Below, one piece after another: positions 1-8,797 of a stretch of 31,627 nt of DNA. How positions within the stretch are numbered: position 1 is the stretch's first letter; the number at the start of each line of letters is the position of its first letter. The position numbers were made by a program, and so were the translations under genes. The stretch covers positions 1-31,627 of the forward strand of contig CAYUIZ010000022.1 in the NCBI GenBank assembly GCA_964444885.1. The letters run 5' to 3'. The notes beneath the pieces are model-generated. The model worked only from the letters and a program-made list of their open reading frames with translations, was not told the DNA's origin and made no database searches. This stretch comes from CAYRGQ01 sp964444885. GTDB taxonomy: Bacteria > Bacteroidota > Bacteroidia > Sphingobacteriales > Sphingobacteriaceae.

Positions 1-75
1 CATCCGGACGGCTCATTGCATATGTACACGCGCCCGCTCGATCTGGCGGGGCTGATGGCAACGCTGGACGGCTAA
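1..75 (+). CDS. 3' end of an unidentified gene (partial)
   Basis: Frame 1 is open from the window edge to a TAA at 73-75 and gives a 24-residue tail ending LAGLMATLDG. Too little remains to name a family. It is convergent with icd, whose stop lies 20 bases further on. The stop codon sits in the loop of a strong inverted repeat (61-89), which fits the true end of a transcribed gene. Frame choice rests only on continuity to the edge and this context, so it is tentative. Confidence 0.45.
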   Translation, partial: HPDGSLHMYTRPLDLAGLMATLDG

Positions 76-89
76 TCGCCGCCCAGCGT
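61..89. terminator. Hairpin between convergent genes
   Basis: Bases 61-67 (ACGCTGG) pair with 83-89 (CCAGCGT). After one A-C mismatch, CGGC (69-72) pairs with GCCG (78-81), leaving a five-base loop that holds the upstream gene's TAA. The stem works on both strands and lies between the stop codons of two convergent genes. There is no U-tract on either side, so intrinsic termination is not certain; it could instead be a 3'-end stabilising stem. Confidence 0.45.
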
Positions 90-94
90 CAGGC

Positions 95-2320
95 TTACTT
101 GCCTATATTATCAATAATCGTATTGAGTGTAGCGCTCGGGCGCATGGCCGCGCTTGCTTTGGCATCGTCCGGTGCGTAGTACCCGCCGATATCCTGTGGC
201 TTGCCTTGCGCGCCAATTAGCTCCTGATTAATCACCTCTTCGTTTTTGGCCAGTGCTTCAGCCACGGGCGCAAATACCGCTTTCAACGCGGCATCCTTCT
301 CTTGGCTAGCCAAGGCTTCCGCCCAATAGCGAGCCACGTAGAAATGCGAACCGCGATTGTCGATTTGCCCCACTTTGCGCGCGGGCGACTTGTCGTTATC
401 GAGGAACCGCCCATTAGCCGTGTCCAGCGCTTCGGCTAGCACCGTCGCTTGGGGGTTGTCCTGGGTTTGACCGAGGTGTTCGAACGAAACGGCTAGCGCC
501 AGGAACTCGCCCAACGAATCCCAACGCAGGTAGCCTTCAGAAACGAATTGTTCGACGTGCTTAGGCGCTGAACCGCCCGCACCGGTCTCGAACAGACCGC
601 CCCCGTTCATCAACGGCACCACCGAGAGCATCTTAGCTGAAGTACCCAATTCCAAGATCGGGAACAAATCGGTCAGGTAATCGCGCAGTACGTTGCCGGT
701 GACGGAAATGGTGTCCTCTCCCCTGCGGATACGCTCAAGCGAAAACTTGGTCGCCGCGATCGGATCCATGATACGCAAGTCGAGACCGGTTGTGTCGTGG
801 TCCTGGAGGTACGTGTTTACTTTAGCGATGATCTCGCGGTCGTGCGCGCGATTTTCATCCAGCCAGAACACGGCAGGCGTGCCGGACAGCCTGGCCCGGG
901 TCACGGCCAGTTTCACCCAGTCGCGTATCGGTGCATCCTTGGTCTGGCACATACGGAAGATGTCGCCAGGCGCTACCGTTTGGTCAAAAATAACCTGTCC
1001 ATTTTCGCCCACAACTTGGATGGTGCCTTCTTCCGACGCTTGGAAAGTCTTATCGTGCGAGCCATATTCCTCAGCCTTCTGAGCCATCAGCCCCACGTTC
1101 GGCACAGAACCCATGGTCGCCGGATCCAATGCGCCGTTGGCTTTGCAATCTTCGATCGTGGCCACGTACACGCCCGCATAATTGCGGTCGGGAATCAGCG
1201 CAATCGTATCCTGAAGCTGCCCATCGCTATTCCACATCTGTCCGGAGCTGCGGATCATCGCCGGCATGGACGCGTCGACGATAACGTCTGAGGGCACATG
1301 CAAGTTTGTAATCCCTTTATCCGAATTGACCATCGCCAAATCCGGACCGTCGGCCATCGCTTGGTCGAGGGCTGCGCGAATTTCGGCTTCTTGGGCATGG
1401 CCCGCAATCTTCGCATACACGTCGCCCAAACCATTGCGCGTATCTACGCCGAGCTCCTCAAACAACTTACTGTAAGTTTCGAATACACCCGCGAAGTAAA
1501 CCTCCACGATGGCGCCGAATATGATTGGGTCGGAGACTTTCATCATGGTCGCCTTGAGGTGTGCCGAAAGCAACACGCCAGCCGCCTTAGCGGCTTCAAT
1601 TTCCTTCGCCACAAATGCTTTGAGCTTGGCCAAACTCATGCGCGAGCAGTCGACAACTTCGCCGGCCTGCAGCAGGGCTGCGGTTTTCAGCGTGGTTTTA
1701 TCGCCGTTGGTATGAACAAATTCAATCGTATAGGTTGTCGCTTCCGCCAGGGTGACGGATTTTTCACTGCCGTAGAAGTCCCCCTCGGTCATCGACACTA
1801 CTTTTGTTTTCGAGTCGCTGGACCATTTGCCCATGCTGTGCGGATGCTTTTTCGCATAATTCTTGACCGCTTTGGGTGCCCGGCGGTCTGAATTTCCCTC
1901 ACGAAGTACCGGATTGACAGCCGAACCCAACACCTTGGCGTATTTGGCTTTAATTTCCTTTTCTTCGTCGGTATTCGCCTCCTCCGGATATTCGGGTAGC
2001 GCATATCCTTTGCCTTGCAGTTCCTTGATCGCCGCTTTCAACTGCGGAATCGACGCGGAGATATTGGGTAGTTTAACGATATTGGCTTCTGGCGTGGTCG
2101 CTACCCCACCCAGTTCGCTAAGAATATCCTCAGAACGCTGTTCTTCAGGCAAATAATCGGACAAGTTGGCGATAATCCGGCCGGCCAGTGAAATATCCTT
2201 TTCTTCAACTTCAATGCCCGCGGGTGCCGCAAACGCTTGCACAATCGGCAAAAAAGAATAGGTAGCCAATGCCGGGGCTTCGTCCGTCCTGGTATAAAGA
2301 ATCTTTGCTTTGTTTGACAT
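95..2320 (-). CDS. icd: NADP-dependent isocitrate dehydrogenase, monomeric type
   Basis: A 741-residue protein of the monomeric isocitrate dehydrogenase family (usual length about 740), which oxidatively decarboxylates isocitrate to 2-oxoglutarate with NADP+ in the TCA cycle. The N-terminus (KILYTRTDEAPALATYSFLP) and the substrate-phosphate loop NSDRRAP at residues 143-149 are hallmarks, and similarity runs over the full length. It is unrelated in sequence to the dimeric Icd of E. coli. It is transcribed alone: a good promoter lies at 2356-2386, giving an mRNA start about 30 bases before the ATG, and the gene ends against a convergent neighbour. The start ATG has no Shine-Dalgarno, as usual for Bacteroidota. 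Confidence 0.97.
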   Translation of the reverse strand: MSNKAKILYTRTDEAPALATYSFLPIVQAFAAPAGIEVEEKDISLAGRIIANLSDYLPEEQRSEDILSELGGVATTPEANIVKLPNISASIPQLKAAIKELQGKGYALPEYPEEANTDEEKEIKAKYAKVLGSAVNPVLREGNSDRRAPKAVKNYAKKHPHSMGKWSSDSKTKVVSMTEGDFYGSEKSVTLAEATTYTIEFVHTNGDKTTLKTAALLQAGEVVDCSRMSLAKLKAFVAKEIEAAKAAGVLLSAHLKATMMKVSDPIIFGAIVEVYFAGVFETYSKLFEELGVDTRNGLGDVYAKIAGHAQEAEIRAALDQAMADGPDLAMVNSDKGITNLHVPSDVIVDASMPAMIRSSGQMWNSDGQLQDTIALIPDRNYAGVYVATIEDCKANGALDPATMGSVPNVGLMAQKAEEYGSHDKTFQASEEGTIQVVGENGQVIFDQTVAPGDIFRMCQTKDAPIRDWVKLAVTRARLSGTPAVFWLDENRAHDREIIAKVNTYLQDHDTTGLDLRIMDPIAATKFSLERIRRGEDTISVTGNVLRDYLTDLFPILELGTSAKMLSVVPLMNGGGLFETGAGGSAPKHVEQFVSEGYLRWDSLGEFLALAVSFEHLGQTQDNPQATVLAEALDTANGRFLDNDKSPARKVGQIDNRGSHFYVARYWAEALASQEKDAALKAVFAPVAEALAKNEEVINQELIGAQGKPQDIGGYYAPDDAKASAAMRPSATLNTIIDNIGK

Positions 2321-2355
2321 GTTTTATGGATTCAAATGTTTGATTTCGTGGGCCA

Positions 2356-2386
2356 CAAACTTACCAAAAAACGGCTGATTTAACAA
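2356..2386 (-). promoter_or_regulatory. Bacteroidota-type promoter of icd
   Basis: On the minus strand, TAAGTTTG (2363-2356) matches the -7 consensus TAnnTTTG. TTG (2386-2384) lies 20 bases upstream, matching the -33 TTTG element. The expected start point is near 2352, about 31 bases before the icd ATG. Confidence 0.6.
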
Positions 2387-2427
2387 GCTGTCGCGGCATT
2401 AAAAAGGCGCGTATTATAAGCGCTTCG

Positions 2428-4323
2428 TCATTTTCGGACCGCTAACGCATACTGGTCGCCTTGGATGACAATCTTCCCTTCATCGATCTTTTCGCGAATG
2501 ATCCGCAGGCGCGTTTCTTCATCGCCCAACTCCACGGCATCCACCAACTCCTGTATGGTCAACGGTCCGCCAGCCAGCGCCCGTTCGGCGTGCTGGCCAA
2601 TGGCGCGGTCGGAAATGTCCCGGCTTTGGGACTTGAGGCAGACATCACATATTGCACAGGCTTGGCTCGACGGCTCGTCAAAATAGGCCAGCAACTGCCT
2701 GCTCCGGCATTCCCGGCGTTCGACGTACGCTAACACTTGGTTCACCTGCTCGGTTTTAGTTTGCTTACGATCAGTGATATATGAAGAATCCACATACAAG
2801 TGCTTAGCATCTACCCGCGGCCGCAGATACTGCAGTTGCGGACTATCCGTCTGCGGAAGATAGCTGATGATTCCCAGCTCGTGCAAGTGCTCCAGTGTTT
2901 TGATTACGTCCAAGTAGGGCCGGCTTAACTTTTTCGCTAAATCGCCTTCACGCACCGGAACATAATGACCGAACGCCCCGCCGTAAGCACGCAAAACCAT
3001 TTTGATAAAGCTGTCATAGGCGGCGTGTTCTACTTGAAATTTATACAGGGTAGGCATATCCACCTCAAACTGCAGGCGCGACGGAATGTAAACCGCCTCG
3101 CTGACGCTAATCCACCCATCGCGCTCTAAAAACTTCAACGCATTGACGGTTTTCACCGCGTCCAGCTTATAACGGTTGCAGAACTCCCCAATATTGAAAT
3201 CCAGCACCAGTCCTTCGCCCGCCCCGTATGCCAGCTGGAAAAAATTGGCCAGCAAATGGTAGACGTGTTTGATCTCGGCCACCGACGGAAAACTCTGCGC
3301 TAAATTCTTGCGCAGGGCCAATTTGTCGCTTTCGTGATAGAGCATGACCGCGTAGGATTTCTTGCCGTCCCGTCCGGCGCGGCCGGCTTCCTGATAGTAC
3401 GCTTCCAGTGAGTCCGGGATATCGAGGTGTATGACAAACCGCACATCGGGCTTGTCGATGCCCATGCCAAAAGCATTGGTGGCCACGATCACACGGGTGG
3501 AATTGTTCTTCCAGTCTTCCTGCCGTTTGCTACGTTCGGGACCCTCCAGTCCCGCATGGTAAAACGAAGCCGACACACCTTCATTGACGAGCATGCGGGT
3601 GGTTTCTTGGGTTTCACGTCGGTTGCGGACATACACGATGCCACTCCCCCCCAGCTTGCGGATAATCCGTAGCATTCTTCCCAGCTTATCCTCTTCTTCG
3701 AGGGCCATGTAGGCCAAGTTTTCGCGCACGAAGCTTTTGCGCAATACATGATGTTCCCGAAAGCCTAGCTTTTCCTGAATGTCGTCCACCACTTTGGCGG
3801 TGGCCGTCGCGGTGAGTGCCAGGAAAGGCACCTGCGGGTGGAGTTCCCGCAATGAGGCCAGCTGGAGATAAGGCGGCCGAAAGTCGTAGCCCCATTGCGA
3901 GATGCAGTGCGCCTCGTCAATCGCAAAGAGATTCACCTTCATGTGCCGGATACGCTCGCGCGCCAATTCGGTGGCCAAGCGTTCCGGCGACAGGTAAAGA
4001 AACTTAATCGGGCCGTAAATACAGTTGTCAAACGCGATGTCCATCTCCCGCTTGCTCATCCCCGAAAACACAGCCTCCGCCTCAATGCCGCGCGCTTTGA
4101 GGTTTTCGACTTGGTCTTTCATTAAGGCAATCAAAGGGGTAACCACCACGCAGATCCCGTCCAACTGCATGGCCGGAACTTGGAAACAAAGGGATTTGCC
4201 GCCGCCCGTGGGCATCAGGGCCAACGTATCGCGCCCGGCCAGCACAGCGGCGATGATGTCCGACTGTAACGGCCTAAACGATTCATACTTCCAATATTTC
4301 CGCAGAATCCCTAAACTGTCCAT
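2428..4323 (-). CDS. recQ: ATP-dependent DNA helicase RecQ
   Basis: A 631-residue RecQ-family 3'-5' DNA helicase for recombination and replication-fork repair. Walker A is MPTGGGKS (37-44), and the DEAH box (136-139) is followed by CISQWGYDFRP. The second RecA domain has the arginine-finger region QEAGRAGRDG. The RecQ zinc site is C539-x16-C556-x2-C559-x2-C562, the same spacing as E. coli RecQ. A winged-helix region is present, but the last 65 residues do not look like an HRDC domain, so this is the HRDC-less form. The start ATG is three bases after the comEC stop, so the two genes are almost certainly cotranscribed. Confidence 0.96.
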   Translation of the reverse strand: MDSLGILRKYWKYESFRPLQSDIIAAVLAGRDTLALMPTGGGKSLCFQVPAMQLDGICVVVTPLIALMKDQVENLKARGIEAEAVFSGMSKREMDIAFDNCIYGPIKFLYLSPERLATELARERIRHMKVNLFAIDEAHCISQWGYDFRPPYLQLASLRELHPQVPFLALTATATAKVVDDIQEKLGFREHHVLRKSFVRENLAYMALEEEDKLGRMLRIIRKLGGSGIVYVRNRRETQETTRMLVNEGVSASFYHAGLEGPERSKRQEDWKNNSTRVIVATNAFGMGIDKPDVRFVIHLDIPDSLEAYYQEAGRAGRDGKKSYAVMLYHESDKLALRKNLAQSFPSVAEIKHVYHLLANFFQLAYGAGEGLVLDFNIGEFCNRYKLDAVKTVNALKFLERDGWISVSEAVYIPSRLQFEVDMPTLYKFQVEHAAYDSFIKMVLRAYGGAFGHYVPVREGDLAKKLSRPYLDVIKTLEHLHELGIISYLPQTDSPQLQYLRPRVDAKHLYVDSSYITDRKQTKTEQVNQVLAYVERRECRSRQLLAYFDEPSSQACAICDVCLKSQSRDISDRAIGQHAERALAGGPLTIQELVDAVELGDEETRLRIIREKIDEGKIVIQGDQYALAVRK

Positions 4324-4326
4324 ACG

Positions 4327-6447
4327 TCATTCGCTGTATCGCCAAACATACGCAAAATTATTTTTCAGCACGTACACCGGCACGGCCAATGTTTCGGCTT
4401 CGGCACGGATACGGTGGATGGTATTGTCGTAGTTTGAACCGTCAAGAACGAGCAGGCGGCAAGGCAGCGACTGCATAATTTCCGCCAATGGCCGGCGGGG
4501 ATTGCCGCGCAAGAGCAACACGTCCACCGGCAACCTGCTGCCGAACTCCGGGTCGCCCGCATAGACAAACAAGCGCTTGTTATCCCATTGCAACACGCCC
4601 GACTGTATAACGACAGCCCCTTTTTGGTACGAACTGTCCTGCGGCACGAACGAAATCTTGTCTGCGGCCGTGTAGAACTCCAAGTGCGGCATGACCGAAT
4701 ATTGAATGGTACGGTCGTCAAGGGAAGGCAGATTCGTATAAAGCAATACCTTTCCTCGATGCATCAGGCCAATCGCCAGATTACTGCGAACATTATAAAT
4801 AACCAGTTGCTGTTCCGTATGTTTTCGAGTATTGGCAACAAACGAGGACGAAAACAGCATAACCAAGCAAAGACATGCGGCATAGACCAGCTTTTTGCTT
4901 TTCTGGAGCACGGAAAAGACGATCGCAAGCATCAGCGCGTACATCACGATATATTCCCACGAATCGAGCCACACACCGCGCATACTCGAAAACGGCAGAT
5001 GCTCAATGTACAGCAATGCCTCGTTCATAAAGAGAATCAGGCGCTCAAGCGCAATGCCCAGCCATTGGCAAATGGCATCAAAAGGAATGAGCAACAACGC
5101 AAAACCCAGGTACATGATAAAAGACGCCGGGAGAACTATAAGCAGGTTTGCTGGCAAAAAGTAGACGGGAAACTGGTTGAAATAAAACGTTGCTAATGGA
5201 AAGGCGCCCGCCTGCGCCGCGATGGACATTAAGGAATAATCCCAAACCGGGCGGACCAAGCGCTGTTGAACCGGAAAGGCCTGCTGCAACAAAGGCAAAA
5301 GAAAGACGATGAAAAGAACGGCCAGGTACGACAGCTGAAATCCTACATCGAGCACAAACTTTGGATTGTACAACAAGAGAAAGAACGCCGAGGCCGCGAT
5401 GCTGTTATAGACCCTCGCCTGCCTGCTGAAATGCGTAGCCGTGATGACAAAGCTGATCATAATGGACGCCCGCAGTACCGAGGGTGAAAAACCCGTGATA
5501 AGCGCATAAGCCCAAACGCACACCAGCATGACCGCCCATCGGCCGAAACGCAAGCCTTTGGTGGCGCCCATCCACCACAGCAGCTTGGAAAGCAACCAAA
5601 ACACGATCACGACATGCATACCTGACACACTGAGTACGTGGATGGTTCCGGTAGCCGAAAAGGCGCTGAGCAAATCCTGGCTCAGATCGGCCCGGTATCC
5701 CAAAATCAGGGTGGAAGCAATCGAACGGGCATCAGGATGAGCGAGATACTGGCCAAACTTGGCGACCATCTGCTGGCGAAGCGCTAGCGCAAACGCGATT
5801 ATCCGCTTGCCCTGAAAACCTTCGAGCAAACGAACATCCTGCCCATCGCGCACATACGCTTGATGCCAGATATTCTTATTCGCCAGGAATCGCCGGTAGT
5901 CCAGTTCGCCGGGATTGTACGGGGGTGCTACCTCGTCGAAATGCGCTGGAATCGCCACCATACGTCCATAATGAAAGCCGTACTGCAGGGAAGAATCCAG
6001 CCGAATCGTCAACAACAACTGTCCGGTCAGTGCCTCCAGCGTGTCGTTGCGATAACCGCCGGTTACCGACACCGGAAACCGAACATGCTCTCCCCGCAGA
6101 ACGGGCTCATCGGCGACGTAGCCCACTAGCACGGCGTGCTGGTGCCGACTGAAATGCCGTTGATCGATTTTGGGGTTCGTATGCCACACCAAAATCCAGC
6201 CACAAATCGTGAGGAAAACCAGCCAAACCAGACCCAGCCCTGCCAGCGAATCTGGCGAACGCCGGGAGCGCACGTAAAACAACACCACGAACCCAACCGC
6301 AAGTAACCCGGCCATCCCTTGCAGGATACGATACGTGCCCGGATCCGGTGCCACAGCGATGCCGGCACCCACGCCTAACAGCAGGGCGAGCAGAAAGCGC
6401 ACGAACGGGACATGCCCTCGGTTTATGCGTTGGTCAGCCGTTTTCAT
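4327..6447 (-). CDS. comEC: ComEC/Rec2-type DNA uptake channel protein
   Basis: A 706-residue polytopic inner-membrane protein. Domains in order: N-terminal membrane segments and a soluble DUF4131-like part (about 15-210), then the competence domain (about 245-520) with the hallmark TGTIHVLSVSGMHV at 266-279. The last third corresponds to the metallo-beta-lactamase-like region but shows no HxHxDH zinc motif, so that domain looks degenerate. ComEC carries single-stranded DNA across the inner membrane in natural transformation. It leads an operon with recQ (3-base gap), so uptake and recombination functions are paired. I chose the ATG at 6447 over the TTG one codon upstream. A promoter lies at 6498-6530. 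Confidence 0.92.
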   Translation of the reverse strand: MKTADQRINRGHVPFVRFLLALLLGVGAGIAVAPDPGTYRILQGMAGLLAVGFVVLFYVRSRRSPDSLAGLGLVWLVFLTICGWILVWHTNPKIDQRHFSRHQHAVLVGYVADEPVLRGEHVRFPVSVTGGYRNDTLEALTGQLLLTIRLDSSLQYGFHYGRMVAIPAHFDEVAPPYNPGELDYRRFLANKNIWHQAYVRDGQDVRLLEGFQGKRIIAFALALRQQMVAKFGQYLAHPDARSIASTLILGYRADLSQDLLSAFSATGTIHVLSVSGMHVVIVFWLLSKLLWWMGATKGLRFGRWAVMLVCVWAYALITGFSPSVLRASIMISFVITATHFSRQARVYNSIAASAFFLLLYNPKFVLDVGFQLSYLAVLFIVFLLPLLQQAFPVQQRLVRPVWDYSLMSIAAQAGAFPLATFYFNQFPVYFLPANLLIVLPASFIMYLGFALLLIPFDAICQWLGIALERLILFMNEALLYIEHLPFSSMRGVWLDSWEYIVMYALMLAIVFSVLQKSKKLVYAACLCLVMLFSSSFVANTRKHTEQQLVIYNVRSNLAIGLMHRGKVLLYTNLPSLDDRTIQYSVMPHLEFYTAADKISFVPQDSSYQKGAVVIQSGVLQWDNKRLFVYAGDPEFGSRLPVDVLLLRGNPRRPLAEIMQSLPCRLLVLDGSNYDNTIHRIRAEAETLAVPVYVLKNNFAYVWRYSE

Positions 6448-6497
6448 CAAGCGACGGTTCGTAACTCATTCGCCATAGTTTTGGCAAACTAGGCAAT

Positions 6498-6530
6498 CAA
6501 ATATAACAAGTTTTCCTTAGAATTAACAAA
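6498..6530 (-). promoter_or_regulatory. Bacteroidota-type promoter of comEC-recQ
   Basis: On the minus strand, TATATTTG (6505-6498) is a perfect -7 element. TTTG (6530-6527) is a perfect -33 element, 21 bases upstream. The expected start is near 6494, giving a leader of about 46 bases. Confidence 0.65.
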
Positions 6531-6614
6531 CGAGCACAAAAGAAGCGGTAAGGTCTCCGCCACCTCACATCATCAGCGGGTTAGCTAGGTAGTGATCCGC
6601 GACGCGACGCAAAA

Positions 6615-6640
6615 ATTTTGTAGTTTTTTTACTACAAAAT
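6615..6640. repeat. Perfect 10-bp inverted repeat around a T6 loop
   Basis: ATTTTGTAGT (6615-6624) and ACTACAAAAT (6631-6640) are exact reverse complements separated by six T residues. The element lies in the divergent region between comEC and the metalloprotease gene, about 95 bases before the latter's ATG. It could be an operator or an RNA hairpin; no function can be assigned from sequence. Confidence 0.7.
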
Positions 6641-6733
6641 ATTAGGTTGTATGCCGAGCAATACCTAATTTCAACCCGTATCCATGCGCGAGCTCCCCGC
6701 TCTGCGCATCGATTACGCATCTACTACATACTT

Positions 6734-8239
6734 ATGAAAAACAAAACACCCAAGAGTGGGTTGTCACGACTATTCGTGGCACTCATGCTATTGGCCTTGC
6801 CGTTCTTGCAACAGTGTACGCAAGACAAGCACCTCGTCGTTGAGCCCCGTGTTCCGACGACGGGTAATGAGGTGGCCGTAGGCGAAACCGACGGGCGTAT
6901 TGTATCGATAAAACTACAAGCGAGCACGTCTTACATCACCGCCAACGGCATGGATACGCTCGTGCTATCGCCCATGGCCTACAATCGGTACGGCTTGCGA
7001 ATAGACACAGCAGGTTTTGAACTTTACCATAACAACCGCAGGATCACCCAGCAGGATTTTGCTACGACGGAAACCGGCAAGCATGCATTCGTGGCCCGGC
7101 TAGGCCAGTTGTCGTCCGACACGCTCACGGTCGAAGCGCGTCGCGACGACGTCCCCATCGCGGCCATCGTGCGCATGGAGATTTCGGCTTCTACCCAACT
7201 GATCATCGCTGACGGAAAATCCGCAGCTACCTTTACCGCGATCGGCTATGGTGCAGACGGGCAGCAGGTCGAACCCGCAGGCAGCTGGACCTTATATGCA
7301 AACGGCAGTGCCTTACCGGGCGAACGCCTGACCACCGCCACGCCAGGCGAACACCGGGTCGTCGCTAAAATCGGTGACGTGGTATCCAACGAAATCCTTA
7401 TAACCGCCCGGCAAGACAAGCGCTATGAAGTGGTCACTATCCCGATCGTATTTCATGTTGGTCACTTTGGCGAAGCGGTAGGCTCGGGAGCAAACATCCC
7501 TATTGCCCTTGTACAAGAAATTCTCGACGAACTGAATCGCGGATACGCGAATGAACTGGGGTCTACCAATCCCAACGCCGTGGACATGCGCGTGCGTTTC
7601 CGTCTAGCGCTTACCGACGAACGGGGAAAACCGCTGGCGGAGCCGGGCGTTATCCGTACCCATGTAGGCAAATACGACAACGGAACCGGAAACAATACGG
7701 CAGCCAACGGTGCCCTGGGGCTTGCCGAATGGCGCACCTGGCAAGAAGCGGACTACCTCCACCCGGCATCCTATTACAATATATGGCTTTATCCAGCTGA
7801 AGAAAATTGGGCAGGCTTGGCTAATTACCCTTCGATTCGCGCAGACCAGCCCTTGGCCGGCATCACGGGGTTCGAAATCGGGCGCCGCTCATACTTTACA
7901 ACCAACCATTTCAACATGCCCGCTCCCCGCATCAATACCAAACACCGCGCGGGAATGATCGCAACGATCACCCATGAGGTAGGCCATACCTTGGGCTTGC
8001 GGCATACGTTCTCCGAAAACAACTGCGCTTCGTCGGATTATTGCGAGGACACGTACTCCTATAACTATCCAAGCCCAAACCAGCCCTGCCCGGACAATAA
8101 GGGGACGAGGGTTGCCAATGAAAATTTTATGGACTACCGCGGCTCCCGCAATACCTTTACGTACGACCAACGCGAACGCGTGCAGCACACCATCAAAAAC
8201 GCCCTTTGGTTTCCGGAATTAACGCAGTCGAGACGCTAA
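6734..8239 (+). CDS. Secreted zinc metalloprotease lipoprotein (M43-like) with two Ig-like repeats
   Basis: 501 residues. The N-terminus (MKNKTPKSGLSRLF, then a hydrophobic stretch ending FLQQC) is a lipoprotein-like signal with Cys28 as the probable lipidation site, although LQQC is a poor lipobox. Two tandem repeats (about 57-135 and 147-226) share the pattern ISAST...TANG/IADG...TATPGEH, resembling Ig-like invasin/intimin domains. The catalytic domain carries HEVGHTLGLRH (His414, Glu415, His418, His424) and a Met-turn NFMDY, typical of M43/pappalysin metzincins. It resembles the Bacteroidota BF0631-type metalloproteinase lipoproteins from memory. I chose the ATG at 6734 because upstream codons lack a signal sequence. 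Likely anchored in the outer membrane; substrate unknown. Confidence 0.85.
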   Translation: MKNKTPKSGLSRLFVALMLLALPFLQQCTQDKHLVVEPRVPTTGNEVAVGETDGRIVSIKLQASTSYITANGMDTLVLSPMAYNRYGLRIDTAGFELYHNNRRITQQDFATTETGKHAFVARLGQLSSDTLTVEARRDDVPIAAIVRMEISASTQLIIADGKSAATFTAIGYGADGQQVEPAGSWTLYANGSALPGERLTTATPGEHRVVAKIGDVVSNEILITARQDKRYEVVTIPIVFHVGHFGEAVGSGANIPIALVQEILDELNRGYANELGSTNPNAVDMRVRFRLALTDERGKPLAEPGVIRTHVGKYDNGTGNNTAANGALGLAEWRTWQEADYLHPASYYNIWLYPAEENWAGLANYPSIRADQPLAGITGFEIGRRSYFTTNHFNMPAPRINTKHRAGMIATITHEVGHTLGLRHTFSENNCASSDYCEDTYSYNYPSPNQPCPDNKGTRVANENFMDYRGSRNTFTYDQRERVQHTIKNALWFPELTQSRR

Positions 8240-8590
8240 GCCACGTCGGACCGCGGTTTTTTTGGTCTCGTAAGGTGCTAAATCGGCCTTTGCGTTCGTG
8301 GCGGACATGTCCGCGGCCCACGAAAGACCCGCGCGCGAATTTCTTGCCATAGGACAAGTACAACCCAGCAAAAGCCGCCTACTTTTGACTCCGAAGACCC
8401 CATTATACGATCGAGGTAAAAGTCACCACAAAGGGTAAACGGCAGTCCACCACCCTTCCGTATGGCGATACACCGTTAGACTAAAGGGAGATAAACGTGG
8501 CTTAATGGCCTCCGGCGACACGGATTCAAAGCCGGCCATTGCCTCGGTCGGCATACTAGGGTAGATTGAAAAATCCTTGATAAGAAAGTT
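8240..8590. other. Non-coding stretch with a large imperfect palindrome and possible gene remnant
   Basis: About 350 bases without an intact gene. A palindromic element lies at 8295-8324. From about 8437 to 8562 one plus frame (containing GDKRGLMA) faintly resembles the middle of an SRPBCC/AHSA1 domain and may be the decayed front of the remnant at 8591. I found no TAnnTTTG promoter. Confidence 0.4.
8295..8324. repeat. Nested inverted repeat
   Basis: The 14-base perfect palindrome GCGGACATGTCCGC (8301-8314) is nested in outer arms TTCGTGG (8295-8301) and CCACGAA (8318-8324). It lies 56 bases after the metalloprotease stop. No T-tract follows, so it is not a standard terminator; it may be a repeat-family unit or a protein-binding site. 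Confidence 0.6.
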
Positions 8591-8797
8591 ATGCCACGAC
8601 TGAAGTTCAGCACGACGAGTCCCGCCCCTGCGGCGGAACCGTGGATTGACGCATTGGAAAATTACAATTTTGACGAGCAGGACGGCCACACGACCGTCAC
8701 CGGCGAAGTAGACACCCATGCCGACTACGTCGCTTCTTTCAACAAACAATTTCCTCTAGCGCTGAAAAAACTAAACGAACTATGCACAACACAATAG
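8591..8797 (+). pseudogene. Remnant C-terminus of an SRPBCC (AHSA1-like) domain protein
   Basis: The 68-codon frame reads like the last part of a START/Bet v1-type SRPBCC domain: PWIDALENYNFDEQDG, then a beta strand TTVTGEVD, then the C-terminal helix NKQFPLALKKLNEL. A whole domain needs about 140-170 residues; the N-terminal two thirds are missing and the sequence just upstream contains stops in all frames. The ATG is probably incidental. It overlaps the next gene by 16 bases, an arrangement expected of a former operon partner. It could still be expressed as a short peptide, but I read it as a truncated gene. Confidence 0.6.

Noticed and set aside
2401..2423. Possible recQ terminator (GCGC stem plus five T on the minus strand)
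   Set aside because: Only a four-base stem with a nine-base loop; too weak to call.
6647..6733. N-terminal extension of the metalloprotease from a TTG
   Set aside because: It would place 29 polar residues before a clear signal sequence; the ATG at 6734 is better.
7973..8005. Possible recent duplication between the two metalloproteases sharing HEVGHTLGLRH (also at 28548-28580)
   Set aside because: Only the zinc motif is shared; domains, lengths and flanks differ, so it reflects general metzincin constraint.
8423..8749. Minus-strand 108-codon ORF
   Set aside because: It is antisense to the SRPBCC remnant and its sequence has no domain-like pattern.
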